Part shown: one piece after another, positions 6,757-16,581 of the stretch | Numbering within the stretch: position 1 is the first letter of the stretch | How the letters are laid out: the number at the start of each line of letters is the position of its first letter | Position numbers and translations under genes: made by a program | The notes under the pieces: model-generated | Told to the model about the DNA's origin: nothing | The model's input: the letters and a program-made list of their open reading frames with translations, nothing else | Databases searched by the model: none | Assembly (NCBI GenBank): GCA_038276395.1 | Contig: JBBQAA010000060.1 | Location: 1-64,000, forward strand | Length of the DNA stretch: 64,000 nucleotides | Direction of reading: 5' to 3' | Source: JBBQAA01 sp038276395 | GTDB lineage: Bacteria > Actinomycetota > Thermoleophilia > Solirubrobacterales > Solirubrobacteraceae

Positions 6757-9311
6757 GGCGGGTCACGCTCCGCGGGCTCGCCGCGCGCCGGGGGCGGGCG
6801 GCGCTGACGGCGCTCTCCGTCCTCGTCGGCGTCGCGATGATCGCCGGCACGCTCGCCTTCACCGACGCCGTCCGCGGCGCGTTCCGCGATCTCTTCACCG
6901 CCTCGGCCAGCGGCGCCGACGTCGTCGTCTCCGCGCGGCAGGACACGAGCGCGGGGCTCGGGGCGGGGCGGGGGGTCGCGCCGGCCGTCCAGGCGCGGCT
7001 GCGGCGGATCCCGGGGGTGGCGCAGGCGGCCGGGCAGGTGACCGGGACCGCCACGGTCCGCGGCCGGGACGGCGCCGTCATCCGGCGCGGCGGCCTGCCG
7101 ACGGTCGGGCTCTCCTACCTGCCGCCGCCGTTTCAGAACCTGCGGATCCTCGCCGGCCGGGCGCCGGCGGGCATCGGGGAGGTGGTGCTCGACGACGAGA
7201 CCGCGCGGCGCGGCGGCTACCGCCTCGGAGATCTCGTCCCGGTCACGACCGAGACCCCCGAGCGCCGCTTTCGCCTCGTGGGCATCGCGCGCTTCGGCAG
7301 CCGGGTGGCGGGCGACGGAGGGATCAGCTCGCCCTTCGCCGCCTTCGACCTCGCGAGCGCCGAGCGGCTGTACGACCGGGCGGGATCGGTGGACTTCCTC
7401 TCGCTGGCCGCCCGGCCCGGCGTCCGCCCGGTCGACCTCGTGCGCCGGGTCGCCGCCGTGCTCCCGCCCGAGCTCCTCGCGCGCACCGCGGCGGGCGAGG
7501 TCGACGCCAACGCGCGGCAGGTCGGCTCGCGGCTCTCGGTCCTCACGACCGGCCTCATCGCCTTCGCCCTGGTGGCCGTGCTGGTGGGGGCGTTCGTCAT
7601 CTTCAACACGTTCTCGATCACCCTCGCCCAGCGCCGGCGCGAGCTCGCGCTCCTGCGCATCGTCGGCGCCGCGCGGCGGCAGATCCTCGGCTCCGTGCTC
7701 ACCGAGGCGCTCGTCGTCGGCCTGGCCGCGGGGGCGCTCGGGCTCGTGGCCGGGCTGGCGGCGGCGCGCGCGATCCGCGGCCTGTTCGCCGCGCTCGGCT
7801 TCGACCTGCCGACGGCGGCGATCGTGCTGTCCGGGCGCACCGTGCTCGTCTCCCTCGGCGCCGGGACGCTGACGGCGCTCGTGGCCGCGCTCGTCCCGGC
7901 GCTCCGGGCCACGCGCGTGCTGCCACTGGAGGCGCTGCGCTCGGCGGCGGGAGCGCGGGTCCGCCGCCGCCGCTGGCCCGCGGCGGTGGCCGCGCTCGCG
8001 CTCGGCGGGGCCGGACTCGGCGGTCTGCTCTACGGCTCCTCGGCCACCGACGCCAGCGCCAACGCGCGGCTCGGCGCCAGCGCGGGCGGCGCCCTCGTGA
8101 TCGTGCTCGGCCTCGCCTTCCTGACGCCGCCCGCCGTCCGCCCGGCGGTGCGCCTGCTCGGCGCGCCCTTCGCGCGGGGGAACCGGCTCGTGGGGCGGCT
8201 CGCGCGGGAGAACGCGGCGCGCAACCCGGCCCGGACGGCCGCGAGCGCCTCGGCGCTCATGGTCGGCCTCGCGCTCGTGCTCTTCGTGACCATCTTCGCC
8301 AGCGGGCTCCGCCAGGCCTCGGCGGCGATCATCGACCGCACGTTCGGCGGGGACTTCGCGATCGTCAACGTCGACGGCTTCTCGCCCATCCCGGCTGCCG
8401 CCGCGCGCGTCGCGGCGCTCACCGGGGGCGTGCGGACGATCTCCTCGCTCAAGCCCGGCCAGGCCTCGCTCGGGCGCCTGCGCGACGTCCCGGTGACCGG
8501 CATCGACGCCTCGACCATCTCCGACGTCTACCACTTCGACTGGATCGACGGCTCCGATCGGGTCCTGCACAGCCTCGGCCTCGACGACGCGCTGATCGAG
8601 CGCGAGGCCGCCCGCCGTGCTCATCTCGCGGTCGGGGATCGCGTGCGGCTGATCACGAGCTCGGGCGCGGCCCGGACCGTCACCGTGCGGGGGATCTACC
8701 ACGACGACGCGCTGCTCGAGGGCTTCGTCATCCCGGCCGCACTGCACGACCGGCTCTTCTCCTCGCGCACGCTCTCCTCGGTGCTCGTGCGCCTCGCGCC
8801 CGGCGCCAGCCGGACCGCCGCCGCCGCCGACCTCCGGCAGGGCCTCGCGGCCTTCCCGGACGTCCGTGCGCGCTCCCAGCAGCAGCTCAAGGCCGACCTC
8901 GGCGCGCGCGTGGACCGCGTGCTCGCGCTGTTCTCGACGCTCCTGGGGATGAGCGTGCTCGTCGCGCTCCTGGGCCTCCTGGCCACCCTCTCGCTCTCGG
9001 TCTACGAGCGCACGGGGGAGCTCGGCCTCGTGCGCATCGTCGGGATGCCGCGGATGGACGTGCGGCGAATGGTGCGCTACGAGAGCCTCATCACCGCCGG
9101 CCTCGGCGCCGTCCTCGGCGTCGTGCTCGGCCTGTTCCTGGCATGGGCGACGACGCTCGCGCTGCGCGACGAGGGCCTCGTCTACTCCGTTCCCTGGCTG
9201 GCCGTCGCCGCCTGCGTGGCGGTCGCGCTCGCGGCGGGAGCGCTCGCCGCCGTGCCGCCCGCCCGCCGCGCCTCCCGGCTCGAGCCGCTGGAGGCGCTCG
9301 GGCTCGGGTGA
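6753..9311 (+). CDS. ABC transporter permease, double FtsX/MacB type
   Basis: 852-residue permease. It starts with a membrane helix (about residues 14-35), followed by a large extracytoplasmic MacB-type domain. Then come three helices (about 260-385, starting near TTGLIAFALVAVLVG) forming the first FtsX domain, a central pair of hydrophobic segments near 405-440, and a second extracytoplasmic domain. The last three helices of a second FtsX domain finish at SRLEPLEALGLG. The duplicated FtsX layout, with LEALR and LEALG ends after each half, is typical of actinobacterial exporters of unknown substrate. The GTG start overlaps the ATPase gene by 4 bp. The gene converges with the phosphatase gene, with only 9 bp between the stops. 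Confidence 0.9.
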   Translation: MRRVTLRGLAARRGRAALTALSVLVGVAMIAGTLAFTDAVRGAFRDLFTASASGADVVVSARQDTSAGLGAGRGVAPAVQARLRRIPGVAQAAGQVTGTATVRGRDGAVIRRGGLPTVGLSYLPPPFQNLRILAGRAPAGIGEVVLDDETARRGGYRLGDLVPVTTETPERRFRLVGIARFGSRVAGDGGISSPFAAFDLASAERLYDRAGSVDFLSLAARPGVRPVDLVRRVAAVLPPELLARTAAGEVDANARQVGSRLSVLTTGLIAFALVAVLVGAFVIFNTFSITLAQRRRELALLRIVGAARRQILGSVLTEALVVGLAAGALGLVAGLAAARAIRGLFAALGFDLPTAAIVLSGRTVLVSLGAGTLTALVAALVPALRATRVLPLEALRSAAGARVRRRRWPAAVAALALGGAGLGGLLYGSSATDASANARLGASAGGALVIVLGLAFLTPPAVRPAVRLLGAPFARGNRLVGRLARENAARNPARTAASASALMVGLALVLFVTIFASGLRQASAAIIDRTFGGDFAIVNVDGFSPIPAAAARVAALTGGVRTISSLKPGQASLGRLRDVPVTGIDASTISDVYHFDWIDGSDRVLHSLGLDDALIEREAARRAHLAVGDRVRLITSSGAARTVTVRGIYHDDALLEGFVIPAALHDRLFSSRTLSSVLVRLAPGASRTAAAADLRQGLAAFPDVRARSQQQLKADLGARVDRVLALFSTLLGMSVLVALLGLLATLSLSVYERTGELGLVRIVGMPRMDVRRMVRYESLITAGLGAVLGVVLGLFLAWATTLALRDEGLVYSVPWLAVAACVAVALAAGALAAVPPARRASRLEPLEALGLG

Positions 9312-9320
9312 GCGGCCGGC

Positions 9321-11570
9321 TCAGCCCGGCGACAGCCGGAGCACGAGCACGGCGACGTCGTCGCGCGGCGCGCCTTTGTCAACCGCGAGCACCCGCGCCT
9401 CGATCTCGGCGGCGATCCCGTCGGCGTCGCGACCGGCCAGCGTGGCGAGCGTCGCCGCCAGCCACTCCTCGCCCAGCGGGGCGGAGGGCGCGCCCGCCTC
9501 GGTGACGCCGTCCGTGTAGAGGACGACGGCGTCGCCGGGGCGCAGGACGGCCTCCTCCACCTCGAGCTCGATCTCGGGAAAGACGCCGAGCAGCGCGCCG
9601 CGCGGCGAGAGGGCGTCGACTGTGCCGTCCGCCCGGAGGACGAGGGGCGGCAGGTGGCCGCCGAGCGCCACGCGCAGCGTGCAGGCGCCGGCCGCGGGCG
9701 TCAGCTCGACGAGCGCGGCGGTGCAGAACATGAGCTCCGGGCTCTGCTCGGGGATGGCGGCGTTCAGCGTGCGCAGGACGCCGTCGGGCCCTGACTCGTA
9801 GCGCGCGGCGGCCCGGATCGTGTGACGGGAGAGCGCGGTCAGCGCCGCCGCCGAGGCGCCCTTGCCGCAGACGTCTCCGACCGCCGCGGTGAAGCGCTCG
9901 GGGCCGCAGGGGAAGACGTCGTAGAAGTCCCCGCCGACCTCGGCGCCGTCGCCGGCGGCGCGGAAGCGCACGGCGGCCTCGAGCCCGTCGATCTCGGGCA
10001 GGCGCGCGGGCACGAGGGAGCGCTGCAGCGTGCGGGCGACCCGCGAGCGATCGGAGTAGAGCCGGGCGTTGTCGGCGGCTACCCCGGCGCGGCGGCCGAG
10101 CTCCTCGGCGAGCGCGAGGTCGGCGGCGGTGAAGGCGCGGTCGGATTCGGTGATCCCGAGGCCGATCGAGCCGAGCCGGCGCCCGCCCGTGTACATGGGG
10201 ACCCACAGCGCCGAGGTGAGCCCGAGCGCGCGGAGCCGCCGCAGGTGCTCCTCGTCCTCGGCCAGCGCCGCCCACTCCGCCTCGCCGAGCTCGGGCCGGA
10301 GCACGCTCTCGCCGGTCGCGAGCGCGCGGCCGGCGTGGGGCGAGCCGGCGCGCGTCGGGTAGCGGCGGGCCGTCTCGGCCAGGAGGACGGCCTTGTGGGG
10401 GTCGACGTGCTCGAGCGCCGCTACCCGGATGTCACCGAGCGGGTCGCGCATCTCGATCATGCACAGGTCGGCGATCCCGGCCACCGCTAGGCGGGCCACG
10501 GTGTCGAGGGTCGTGTTCCAGTCCAGCGAGCCCGACAGCGCGTGCGAGGCCTCGGCGAGAAAGCGCTGGGCGCGATCGGCGCGGCTGAGCTCGGTGAACA
10601 GCCGGGAGTTGTCGACGGCGAGGCTCGCGCGCCGGGCCAGCTCCTCGACGAGCGTGACGTCCTCGGGCCCGAAGGGCCGCGCGGAGGACGCGTCGAGCGC
10701 GAGGGTGATCGCGCCGAGCGTGCGGTCCCGTGCGCGCAGGGGGACGATGATCGCCGAGCGCAGCTCGAGCGTCTCTACGAAGGCGCGGTGCTCGGGGGAG
10801 GGGAACGCCCGCGCGAGCATCTCCGGCGTGACCTCCGGGCGGTACTGGGTCTCGCCGCTGCGGATGGCCTCGCGGATCTCCCCGGTCGCGTCGGCGCCGC
10901 TCGGCCAGCGGCGCGTCAGCTCCCACACGAGAGCCTCCCGCGTCGCGTCGGCGTGCGCGACGGCGACGCGCTCAGTCGCTCCGTCCAGGCCGACCATGTC
11001 GATCATGCACAGGTGCGCGAGGCGAGGGACGATGATCCGCGAGAGGGTCCTGAGCGTCGTCTTCAGATCCAGCGAGGCGTCGAGCAGCGTGCCGGACTCG
11101 AGCAGGAAGTGCGAGCGCAGCTCGGCGCCCTCGGCGTGGGAGCGCGCGGTGCGCTCGAGCGCGTGGATCCGCTCGCGCTGGGCGTCGGCGTTGCGCGCCG
11201 CGGTCTCGTCCCGGATGATCGCGGCGACCCCGACGAGCTCTCCGTCCTCCCGCACCGGGAAGAAGGTCGTCTGCGAGGTGCGGCGCAGGCCGGGCTCGGG
11301 GCGGCGCTCGCCCGAGACCTCGAGCGTGATCGGCTCGCTGCCCTCGACGATCGCCTCTAGCGCGCGCTGCAGGGCGGGCGCGAGGCCCGGCACCATCTCC
11401 CCGACGGTCCGTCCCACGTGCTCGGCGGGACTCGCGCCGTTCAGCTCGGCGAGGTGGCGGTTGACGCGCAGGTAGCGCAGGTCGAGATCGAGTAACGCGA
11501 GGCCGAAGGGAGCCACGTCGAACAGCGCGTCGAGGAAGGCGTGCGTCAGTTCCGTCTCACTTGTCCTCAC
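9321..11570 (-). CDS. PAS-GAF-GAF-SpoIIE serine phosphatase
   Basis: About 749 residues. An N-terminal PAS domain (roughly 1-130, with FDVAPFGLALLDLDLRYLRV and VIRDETAA-like ends) precedes two GAF domains (about 150-330 and 340-510). These lead to a C-terminal PP2C/SpoIIE phosphatase with EVGGDFYDVF, VGDVCGKG and VLYTDGVTEA motifs carrying the metal-binding aspartates. Such proteins sense signals through PAS/GAF and dephosphorylate anti-sigma-factor antagonists in partner-switching systems; no anti-sigma or antagonist gene is adjacent here. The start is uncertain: the GTG at 11570 lies 12 bp after the helicase stop, and its AGGAG is directly adjacent rather than spaced. The tight spacing suggests co-transcription with the helicase. 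Confidence 0.85.
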   Translation of the reverse strand: MRTSETELTHAFLDALFDVAPFGLALLDLDLRYLRVNRHLAELNGASPAEHVGRTVGEMVPGLAPALQRALEAIVEGSEPITLEVSGERRPEPGLRRTSQTTFFPVREDGELVGVAAIIRDETAARNADAQRERIHALERTARSHAEGAELRSHFLLESGTLLDASLDLKTTLRTLSRIIVPRLAHLCMIDMVGLDGATERVAVAHADATREALVWELTRRWPSGADATGEIREAIRSGETQYRPEVTPEMLARAFPSPEHRAFVETLELRSAIIVPLRARDRTLGAITLALDASSARPFGPEDVTLVEELARRASLAVDNSRLFTELSRADRAQRFLAEASHALSGSLDWNTTLDTVARLAVAGIADLCMIEMRDPLGDIRVAALEHVDPHKAVLLAETARRYPTRAGSPHAGRALATGESVLRPELGEAEWAALAEDEEHLRRLRALGLTSALWVPMYTGGRRLGSIGLGITESDRAFTAADLALAEELGRRAGVAADNARLYSDRSRVARTLQRSLVPARLPEIDGLEAAVRFRAAGDGAEVGGDFYDVFPCGPERFTAAVGDVCGKGASAAALTALSRHTIRAAARYESGPDGVLRTLNAAIPEQSPELMFCTAALVELTPAAGACTLRVALGGHLPPLVLRADGTVDALSPRGALLGVFPEIELEVEEAVLRPGDAVVLYTDGVTEAGAPSAPLGEEWLAATLATLAGRDADGIAAEIEARVLAVDKGAPRDDVAVLVLRLSPG

Positions 11571-11581
11571 TCCTGCGCACG

Positions 11582-13852
11582 CTAACGGACGGAGCGCATC
11601 CGGTGAAGCAGCTCCCGCGCGCCCGCCTTGTGCAGGGGCTCGTTGAGGTTCCCGCACTTGGGCGACTGGACGCAGCTCGGGCAGCCCTCGCGGCAGGCGC
11701 AGCCGGCGATCAGCGCGTGCGCGGACTCGACGAGCTCGGCGAACCGCTGAAAGCCCTGGCGCGCGATCCCGACGCCGCCCGGGTGGCCGTCGTAGATGAA
11801 GATCGTCGGCGCGAGCGTCTGGGCGTGGGCGTTGGTTGAGAGGCCGCCGATGTCCCAGCGGTCGCACATGGCGAGCAGCGGCAGGACGGCGATCTGTCCG
11901 TGCTCGGCGGCGTGCAGCGCGCCGAGGAGCACCTCCCGCGGAAGCGGATCGGGCCCGAGGACGCCGTCCAGCTCGTACCACAGCGCCCGCGTGGCGAACT
12001 CGGTCCGGGGGAGGTCGAGCGGCGCGAAGTCGATGACGGCGTGGTCGGAGATGCGCCGCCGCTGGAAGCCGAGGACCTGCTCGGAGACGCTGACCTCGCC
12101 GTAGGAGAGCGTCACGCCGCAGGTCTCCCGGCGGTCGAGGAGACGGACGATCTCGGTCTCCGTCTCCCGCCTGACGTGCGTGAACCAGTCCCCGGTGAAC
12201 GGCTCGAGGATGGCGCGGCGGCGCTCGGGCTCGAGCCGCGCGACCTCGTAGGCCCGCCCCCCGTGCAGGTAGACCGCGCCCTCGTGGACGGTCGAGGGCG
12301 CGCGTGCGGCCTCGAGGGCGCCGACGAGCTCGCCGGAGCTGCCGTCGACGAGCGCGAGCGTGTCGGTCGAGGAGGAGCGCAGTGAGACCCGCGCGGCGGG
12401 GTAGTCCTCGGGGGCGCGCAGCCCGTAGGCGCCGCGGCGCTCACGCAGCACACCCTCGGCGACGAGCGCGTCGGCGTGCGCGCGCCAGCCGGTGCCGAGG
12501 AACTCGGCGTCGGCCTCGGTGAGGGGCGCCTCATGGGCGGCGCAGGCGAGGTGGGCGCGGTGGATCTCCTCGGAGCTGTGGTCGAGGATCGCCGCCTCGA
12601 CCGGGCGGGCGAGCAGCGAGTCCGGATTGCGGGTGAGGAACTGGTCGAGCGCGTCGTCCCCGGCAATGAGGACGGCGAGGCCGCGCTCGCGCCGCCCCGC
12701 CCGCCCCCACATCTGGCGCAGGGAGGCGACGGTCCCTGGGAAGGTCACGCATACGGCGGCGTCGAGCGCGCCGATGTCGATCCCGAGCTCGAGTGCGTCG
12801 GTGGCGATGACGCCGAGCAGCTCGCCGGCCACGAGCCGCCGCTCGAGGTCGCGGCGCTGCTGCGGGGTGTAGCCCGCGCGGTAGGGGACGACGAGGTCGC
12901 GGAGCTCGGGGTCGCGCTCGGCGACGAAGCGGGCGATCAGCTCGACCGCCTTGCGCGACTTCATGAAGCAGATCGTCCGCGCGCCGCTCCGCACGAGCTC
13001 GGTGACGAGCTCGGCCGCCTCGGCCAGCACGGAGGAGCGCGTGCCGAGCGCCTCGTCGAGCACGGGCGGGTTCCACACCGCGATCCGCCGCTCGGCAGCG
13101 GGCGCGCCGTCCCCGTCGACGAGGGTGAAGGGCTGAAGGCCCGTGAGGCGCTCGGCCAGCTCGACGGGGTTGCGGATCGTGGCCGAGGCGAGCACGAAGC
13201 GCGGCGCGGTGCCGTAGCCCGCGGCCAGGCGCCGCAGGCGGCGCAGCACGTTGGCCACGTGGGAGCCGAAGACGCCCCGGTAGACGTGAGCCTCGTCGAC
13301 GACGACGACGGCGAGGTTGGCCAGCAGGTCCCCCCACGCGGGATGGTTGGGGAGGATCGCGAGGTTCAGCATGTCGGGGTTCGTGAGGACGAGATTCGCG
13401 CCCCGGCGGATGGCGGCGCGCTCGGCCTTCGGCGTGTCGCCGTCATAGATCGCCGGGCGGATGCCGGGGAGCTTCAGCGCCGCCAGCGCGCGCGCCTGGT
13501 CCTGGGCCAGCGCCTTGGTCGGGTAGAGGTAGAGCGCGCGCGCCGAGGGCTCGGTGAGCAGGACGTCGAGCGTGGGGAGGTTGAAGGCCAGCGACTTGCC
13601 CGAGGCGGTGCCGGTCGTGACGATCGTCGGCCCCGCCCACGCGGCGTGCAGCGTCTCCTCCTGGTGGGCCCACAGGGCCTCGACGCCGCTGCGCGTGAGG
13701 GCGGCGCGGAGGGCGGGGTGGAGATCCGGCGGGATCGGCCGCCGCCGCCCCGCCCGCGGCGGGACGAGCTCGGTGTGGGCGAGCCGATCGGTCTCCCGGC
13801 CGTCGCGGAGCAGCGCCTCCCAGGGCTCGGCGGACGGTGCGCGAACGGCCAC
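11582..13852 (-). CDS. DEAD/DEAH-box helicase with DUF1998 domain, MrfA/YprA type
   Basis: 756-residue superfamily 2 helicase. Visible motifs are TGTASGKSLAF (Walker A, near 80-90), YPTKALAQDQ (Ia), VVVVDEAHVY (DEAH-type motif II), LASATI (III) and the second RecA domain with ELGIDIG and QMWGRAGRR (VI). The C-terminal DUF1998 region ends in a four-cysteine metal site: CACREGCPSC and then the Cys of QSPKCGN. Known MrfA is a 3'-5' DNA helicase that repairs mitomycin lesions, so a DNA-repair role is the best inference. The GTG start at 13852 is supported by a TAGCCT box 6 bp upstream, suggesting a leaderless message. Confidence 0.9.
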   Translation of the reverse strand: MAVRAPSAEPWEALLRDGRETDRLAHTELVPPRAGRRRPIPPDLHPALRAALTRSGVEALWAHQEETLHAAWAGPTIVTTGTASGKSLAFNLPTLDVLLTEPSARALYLYPTKALAQDQARALAALKLPGIRPAIYDGDTPKAERAAIRRGANLVLTNPDMLNLAILPNHPAWGDLLANLAVVVVDEAHVYRGVFGSHVANVLRRLRRLAAGYGTAPRFVLASATIRNPVELAERLTGLQPFTLVDGDGAPAAERRIAVWNPPVLDEALGTRSSVLAEAAELVTELVRSGARTICFMKSRKAVELIARFVAERDPELRDLVVPYRAGYTPQQRRDLERRLVAGELLGVIATDALELGIDIGALDAAVCVTFPGTVASLRQMWGRAGRRERGLAVLIAGDDALDQFLTRNPDSLLARPVEAAILDHSSEEIHRAHLACAAHEAPLTEADAEFLGTGWRAHADALVAEGVLRERRGAYGLRAPEDYPAARVSLRSSSTDTLALVDGSSGELVGALEAARAPSTVHEGAVYLHGGRAYEVARLEPERRRAILEPFTGDWFTHVRRETETEIVRLLDRRETCGVTLSYGEVSVSEQVLGFQRRRISDHAVIDFAPLDLPRTEFATRALWYELDGVLGPDPLPREVLLGALHAAEHGQIAVLPLLAMCDRWDIGGLSTNAHAQTLAPTIFIYDGHPGGVGIARQGFQRFAELVESAHALIAGCACREGCPSCVQSPKCGNLNEPLHKAGARELLHRMRSVR

Positions 13853-13858
13853 GGGTCG

Positions 13859-13864
13859 AGGCTA
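13859..13864 (-). promoter_or_regulatory. -10 box TAGCCT for the helicase gene
   Basis: TAGCCT on the minus strand, 6 bp before the GTG at 13852. Confidence 0.45.
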
Positions 13865-14006
13865 GGGCGCGAGCGCGGCGCGGCATGGCGAGCCCCGGCG
13901 CCGTGCCGCCCCGGGTCTGGGAAAGGAACGGAGGGTCGAAGCGGCGGCCGGGGGCTGACGTGCCGCCGGCGAGCTCCGCGGGCGGCGGCGCCGCCCGGCG
14001 TCCCGG

Positions 14007-14609
14007 CTACGTCTCGCCGAACTTCGCCGCCCGGAGGGCCGCGCCCGCGCGCTCGAGCAGGTCCTCAGGGGCGTCGCCGAAGCGCCCGACGACGGTCAGC
14101 TCGTCGACCACGGCGTGGTGGCCGCCGCGCGCGCCGGCGTGGGCGAGGGCGCGCTCGCGCCGACGCTGCTCGAGCAGCACGCCCGCTTGGCGGGCCAGGG
14201 CGCGCAGCGCCTCGGTCGGCGGCGGGACGGGTCCGCCCGGTATCGGCCCTCCCGCGCCCACGACCCCGACGGCGAGGCCGCGGGCCACGATCGGCGGGCC
14301 CGCCACGGAGCGGCCCCGCCGTCAGCGGGTGCCCGGCCAGCTCGGGGTCGGCCGCGGCGTCGGCGACGAGCAGGACGTCGTCCGGGTTCGCGACGGCCCG
14401 GGCGCACAGCGAGACGGCGCGCGGGATCTCGAACTCCGCGAGGCCGTGCACGGCCTTGGCCCACTCCCGGTCGGAGTCGAGGAAGGACACCCAGCCGAGA
14501 GGTCCTCCCACTCCGGCTCGGGACCGGCGCCGAGGACATCGCAGGCGCGCAGCTCAGCGCGGCGCGCGCGCTCATCGGCGGGAACGGGCCAGGCGGGAGC
14601 GGGCACCAA
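14007..14609 (-). pseudogene. GAF-domain protein, frameshifted
   Basis: Three minus-strand frames must be joined to read the protein. The first gives DERARRAELRACDVLGAGPE and PEWEDL from a GTG at 14609. The second gives WVSFLDSDREWAKAVHGLAE and the Cys-containing SLCARAVANPDDVLLVADAA. The third, from about 14310, gives AGPPIVARGLAVGVVGAGGP and then LARQAGVLLEQRR with a helical tail. The order and motifs (DREW, ADP-x-L, GPP) are those of small GAF sensor proteins. A short deletion after PEWEDL and a shift near 14315 break it. As elsewhere in this window, sequencing indels cannot be excluded. Confidence 0.55.
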
Positions 14610-14628
14610 GAGGTGGAAGGATAAGCAG

Positions 14629-15441
14629 GTGCGCTGCCTCTACGTGGATCTCGACGGAACCCTGCTCGGTCGCGACGCCTCGCTGCTGCACGACGCCGAG
14701 GGCGCCTTCACCCTGCTCGGGGTCCGCGCGCTCGAGGCCTGCGCGCGCGCCGGCGTCGAGGTCGTCTTCTACTCGGGCCGTCGCCAGGCGACGATGGCCG
14801 CGAGCGCGCAGCTGCTCGGCCTCCCGTCATACGTGTTCGAGGCGGGGGCGGGGCTCGTCATCGACGGGGAGCTCGAGTGGCTGACGGGGAGCTACCGGCC
14901 GGGCGCGCGCACGATCCACGAGCAGATCGCCGATTCAGGGGCGCCGGCGCTCCTGCTCAAGACCCAGGCCGGCCGCCTCGAGTACCACGAGCCGTGGCAC
15001 CGGGACCGTGACGTCTCCCACCTCTTCCGTGGGCTCGTCGACGCCGGCGAGGCGGATGCGCTGCTCGCCGACCACGGGCACGGCGACCTCCGGCTCGTCG
15101 ACAACGGCGTCGTTCAGCGGCGCTCGCCCGCGCTGGCGGCGCTGCCCCAGGTGCGGGCCTACCACCTCGTGCCGGGCGGGGCCTCCAAGGCGAACGCCGT
15201 GGCCCGCCACCGCCGGGCACGCGGCCTGGCCGCCGCGGACTGCCTCGCCGTCGGCGACTCGCGCGAGGACATGGGCGCGGCGCGCGAGGTCGGGGCGTTC
15301 TGGCTCGTGCGCAACGCCGTCGAGCAGGACCCCTCGATCCTCGAAGCGGCCGCCGCGCACCCGAACGTGCGCGTCGCGGAGGAGCGAAACGGCGCGGGCG
15401 TCTACGAGGCCGTCGTCACGACGCTCGCGGGCGGAGGCTGA
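14629..15441 (+). CDS. HAD-superfamily hydrolase (Cof/MPGP-like)
   Basis: 270-residue phosphatase of the HAD superfamily with a type IIB-like cap. Motif I is YVDLDGTLL with the nucleophile and acid aspartates at about 6 and 8, motif II is FYSGRR, the conserved Lys is in GGASKANAVARH, and motif IV is AVGDSREDMGAA. The arrangement resembles sugar-phosphate phosphatases such as mannosyl-3-phosphoglycerate phosphatase, so a sugar phosphate is the likely substrate. The GTG at 14629 has a GGAAGG ribosome site 8 bp upstream. The gene end overlaps the convergent gpsA gene by 26 bp. Confidence 0.8.
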   Translation: MRCLYVDLDGTLLGRDASLLHDAEGAFTLLGVRALEACARAGVEVVFYSGRRQATMAASAQLLGLPSYVFEAGAGLVIDGELEWLTGSYRPGARTIHEQIADSGAPALLLKTQAGRLEYHEPWHRDRDVSHLFRGLVDAGEADALLADHGHGDLRLVDNGVVQRRSPALAALPQVRAYHLVPGGASKANAVARHRRARGLAAADCLAVGDSREDMGAAREVGAFWLVRNAVEQDPSILEAAAAHPNVRVAEERNGAGVYEAVVTTLAGGG

Positions 15442-16528
15442 GCCGCGCGCGCAGCCAGCGCCATGCCCGCCGCCAGCGCCCGGCGGCCCCCGGGCCGAGC
15501 AGGCGCGCGGGCTTCGGCACGGTGGCGCGTACGAGCGCGACCCAGTCCTCGAGCGGCAGCTCGCCGGCGATCAGGCGCGCGAGCGCCGTGCAGACCGGCG
15601 CGTCGATGTCCGCACGCGCGAGCGCACGCGCGAGCAGCGGGACCGACTCGAGCGCCTCGATCGCCTGGCCGACGCGCGCCGGGATCTCCGCCGCCGGCAC
15701 CCCCTGGGCCAGCAGCTCGCCCGCACGGCGGTTGCGCGACTGCGGCGCCAGCGCGGTGGCCACGAGATCCCCCGTCCCGGCCAGGCCGATCATCGACTCC
15801 GGCCGCGCGCCCGCCGCCTTCGCGAAGCGCCACACCTCGGCGAAGATGTGCCCTGCCGCGGCCCCCGCGGCGTTCAGGCCCTGGGCCTCGGTCGCCCCGG
15901 CGGCGAGCGCGGCGGCGTTCTTGGCCGCGCCCGCGAGCTCGACTCCCACCGGATCGAGGGACTCCTCGCAGACCACGCCCGCCCGGGAGAAGAAGGTCGC
16001 CAGCGCGCGGGCGAGCGCCTCGTCCTCGGCCGCAGCGACGAGCGCCGCGCCCTCCCCCACCATCTCGCGCGCGTGAGCGGGGCCGCCCACGCAGGCCACG
16101 CGCCGGGAGCCGTAGCGGGCGCGCAGGAGCGCGGTCGGCGGCGTCCCGTCGGGCGGGACGAGCCCCTTGGCCAGCGAGACGAGCGCCGCGCGCGGCGGCA
16201 GACCGGCGGCGCCGAGGCCGTCGATCACCCGCGCGAGGCCGTGGGAGGGAACGCCGAGGAAGACGTACTCCGAACGCTGGAGCCCCGCGGAGACCGGCTC
16301 GATGCGCAGCTCGCGCGGCAGCTCGACGCCCGGGAGGTAGACCGCGTTCTCGCGCGCGGCGAGGAGCGCCGCCGCCTGCTCCGGCGTCCGCGTCTGCAGC
16401 GTCGCCCGCAGCCCGCCGCGGGCCAGGAGCACGGCCACCGCCGTCCCGAAGGAGCCCGCCCCGACGACGATCGCGCGGCGGTGACCGGGGGTGGGGAGCG
16501 GGCGGGGCGGGCGCGGCAGGGGGGGCAC
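15416..16528 (-). CDS. gpsA: NAD(P)-dependent glycerol-3-phosphate dehydrogenase
   Basis: About 370 residues. The enzyme reduces dihydroxyacetone phosphate to sn-glycerol 3-phosphate, the backbone of phospholipids, in the cytoplasm. The N-terminal Rossmann motif is VVGAGSFGTAVAVLLA (about 21-36). The conserved SLAKGL and VGGPAHAREM segments follow, then the catalytic Lys region VELAGAAKNAAALAAG and the GTGDLVAT and SRNRRAGELLA signatures. The length is slightly above the usual 330-340 because of an arginine-rich C-terminal tail (WRRAWRWLRARLSLRPRAS), which overlaps the convergent HAD gene. The first 15 residues are proline-rich, so the true start could lie downstream near the Rossmann strand. 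Confidence 0.92.
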   Translation of the reverse strand: MPPLPRPPRPLPTPGHRRAIVVGAGSFGTAVAVLLARGGLRATLQTRTPEQAAALLAARENAVYLPGVELPRELRIEPVSAGLQRSEYVFLGVPSHGLARVIDGLGAAGLPPRAALVSLAKGLVPPDGTPPTALLRARYGSRRVACVGGPAHAREMVGEGAALVAAAEDEALARALATFFSRAGVVCEESLDPVGVELAGAAKNAAALAAGATEAQGLNAAGAAAGHIFAEVWRFAKAAGARPESMIGLAGTGDLVATALAPQSRNRRAGELLAQGVPAAEIPARVGQAIEALESVPLLARALARADIDAPVCTALARLIAGELPLEDWVALVRATVPKPARLLGPGAAGRWRRAWRWLRARLSLRPRAS

Positions 16529-16566
16529 GATGGCGCATGAGTGTGGCGCATCGCCGGGCGGGGCAC

Positions 16567-16572
16567 TACCGT
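16567..16572 (+). promoter_or_regulatory. -10 box TACCGT for the GGDEF gene
   Basis: TACCGT lies 9 bp upstream of an in-frame GTG at 16582, which I therefore prefer as start over the ATG at 16591. Confidence 0.4.
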
Positions 16573-16581
16573 CTTTTCGGC

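Noticed and set aside
6651..8747. Long open frame of 698 codons on the minus strand
   Set aside because: It is antisense to the ABC permease, with low-complexity Arg/Gly/Asp-rich translation and no domain. Such long shadow frames are expected at this GC content, and the plus-strand permease is convincing.
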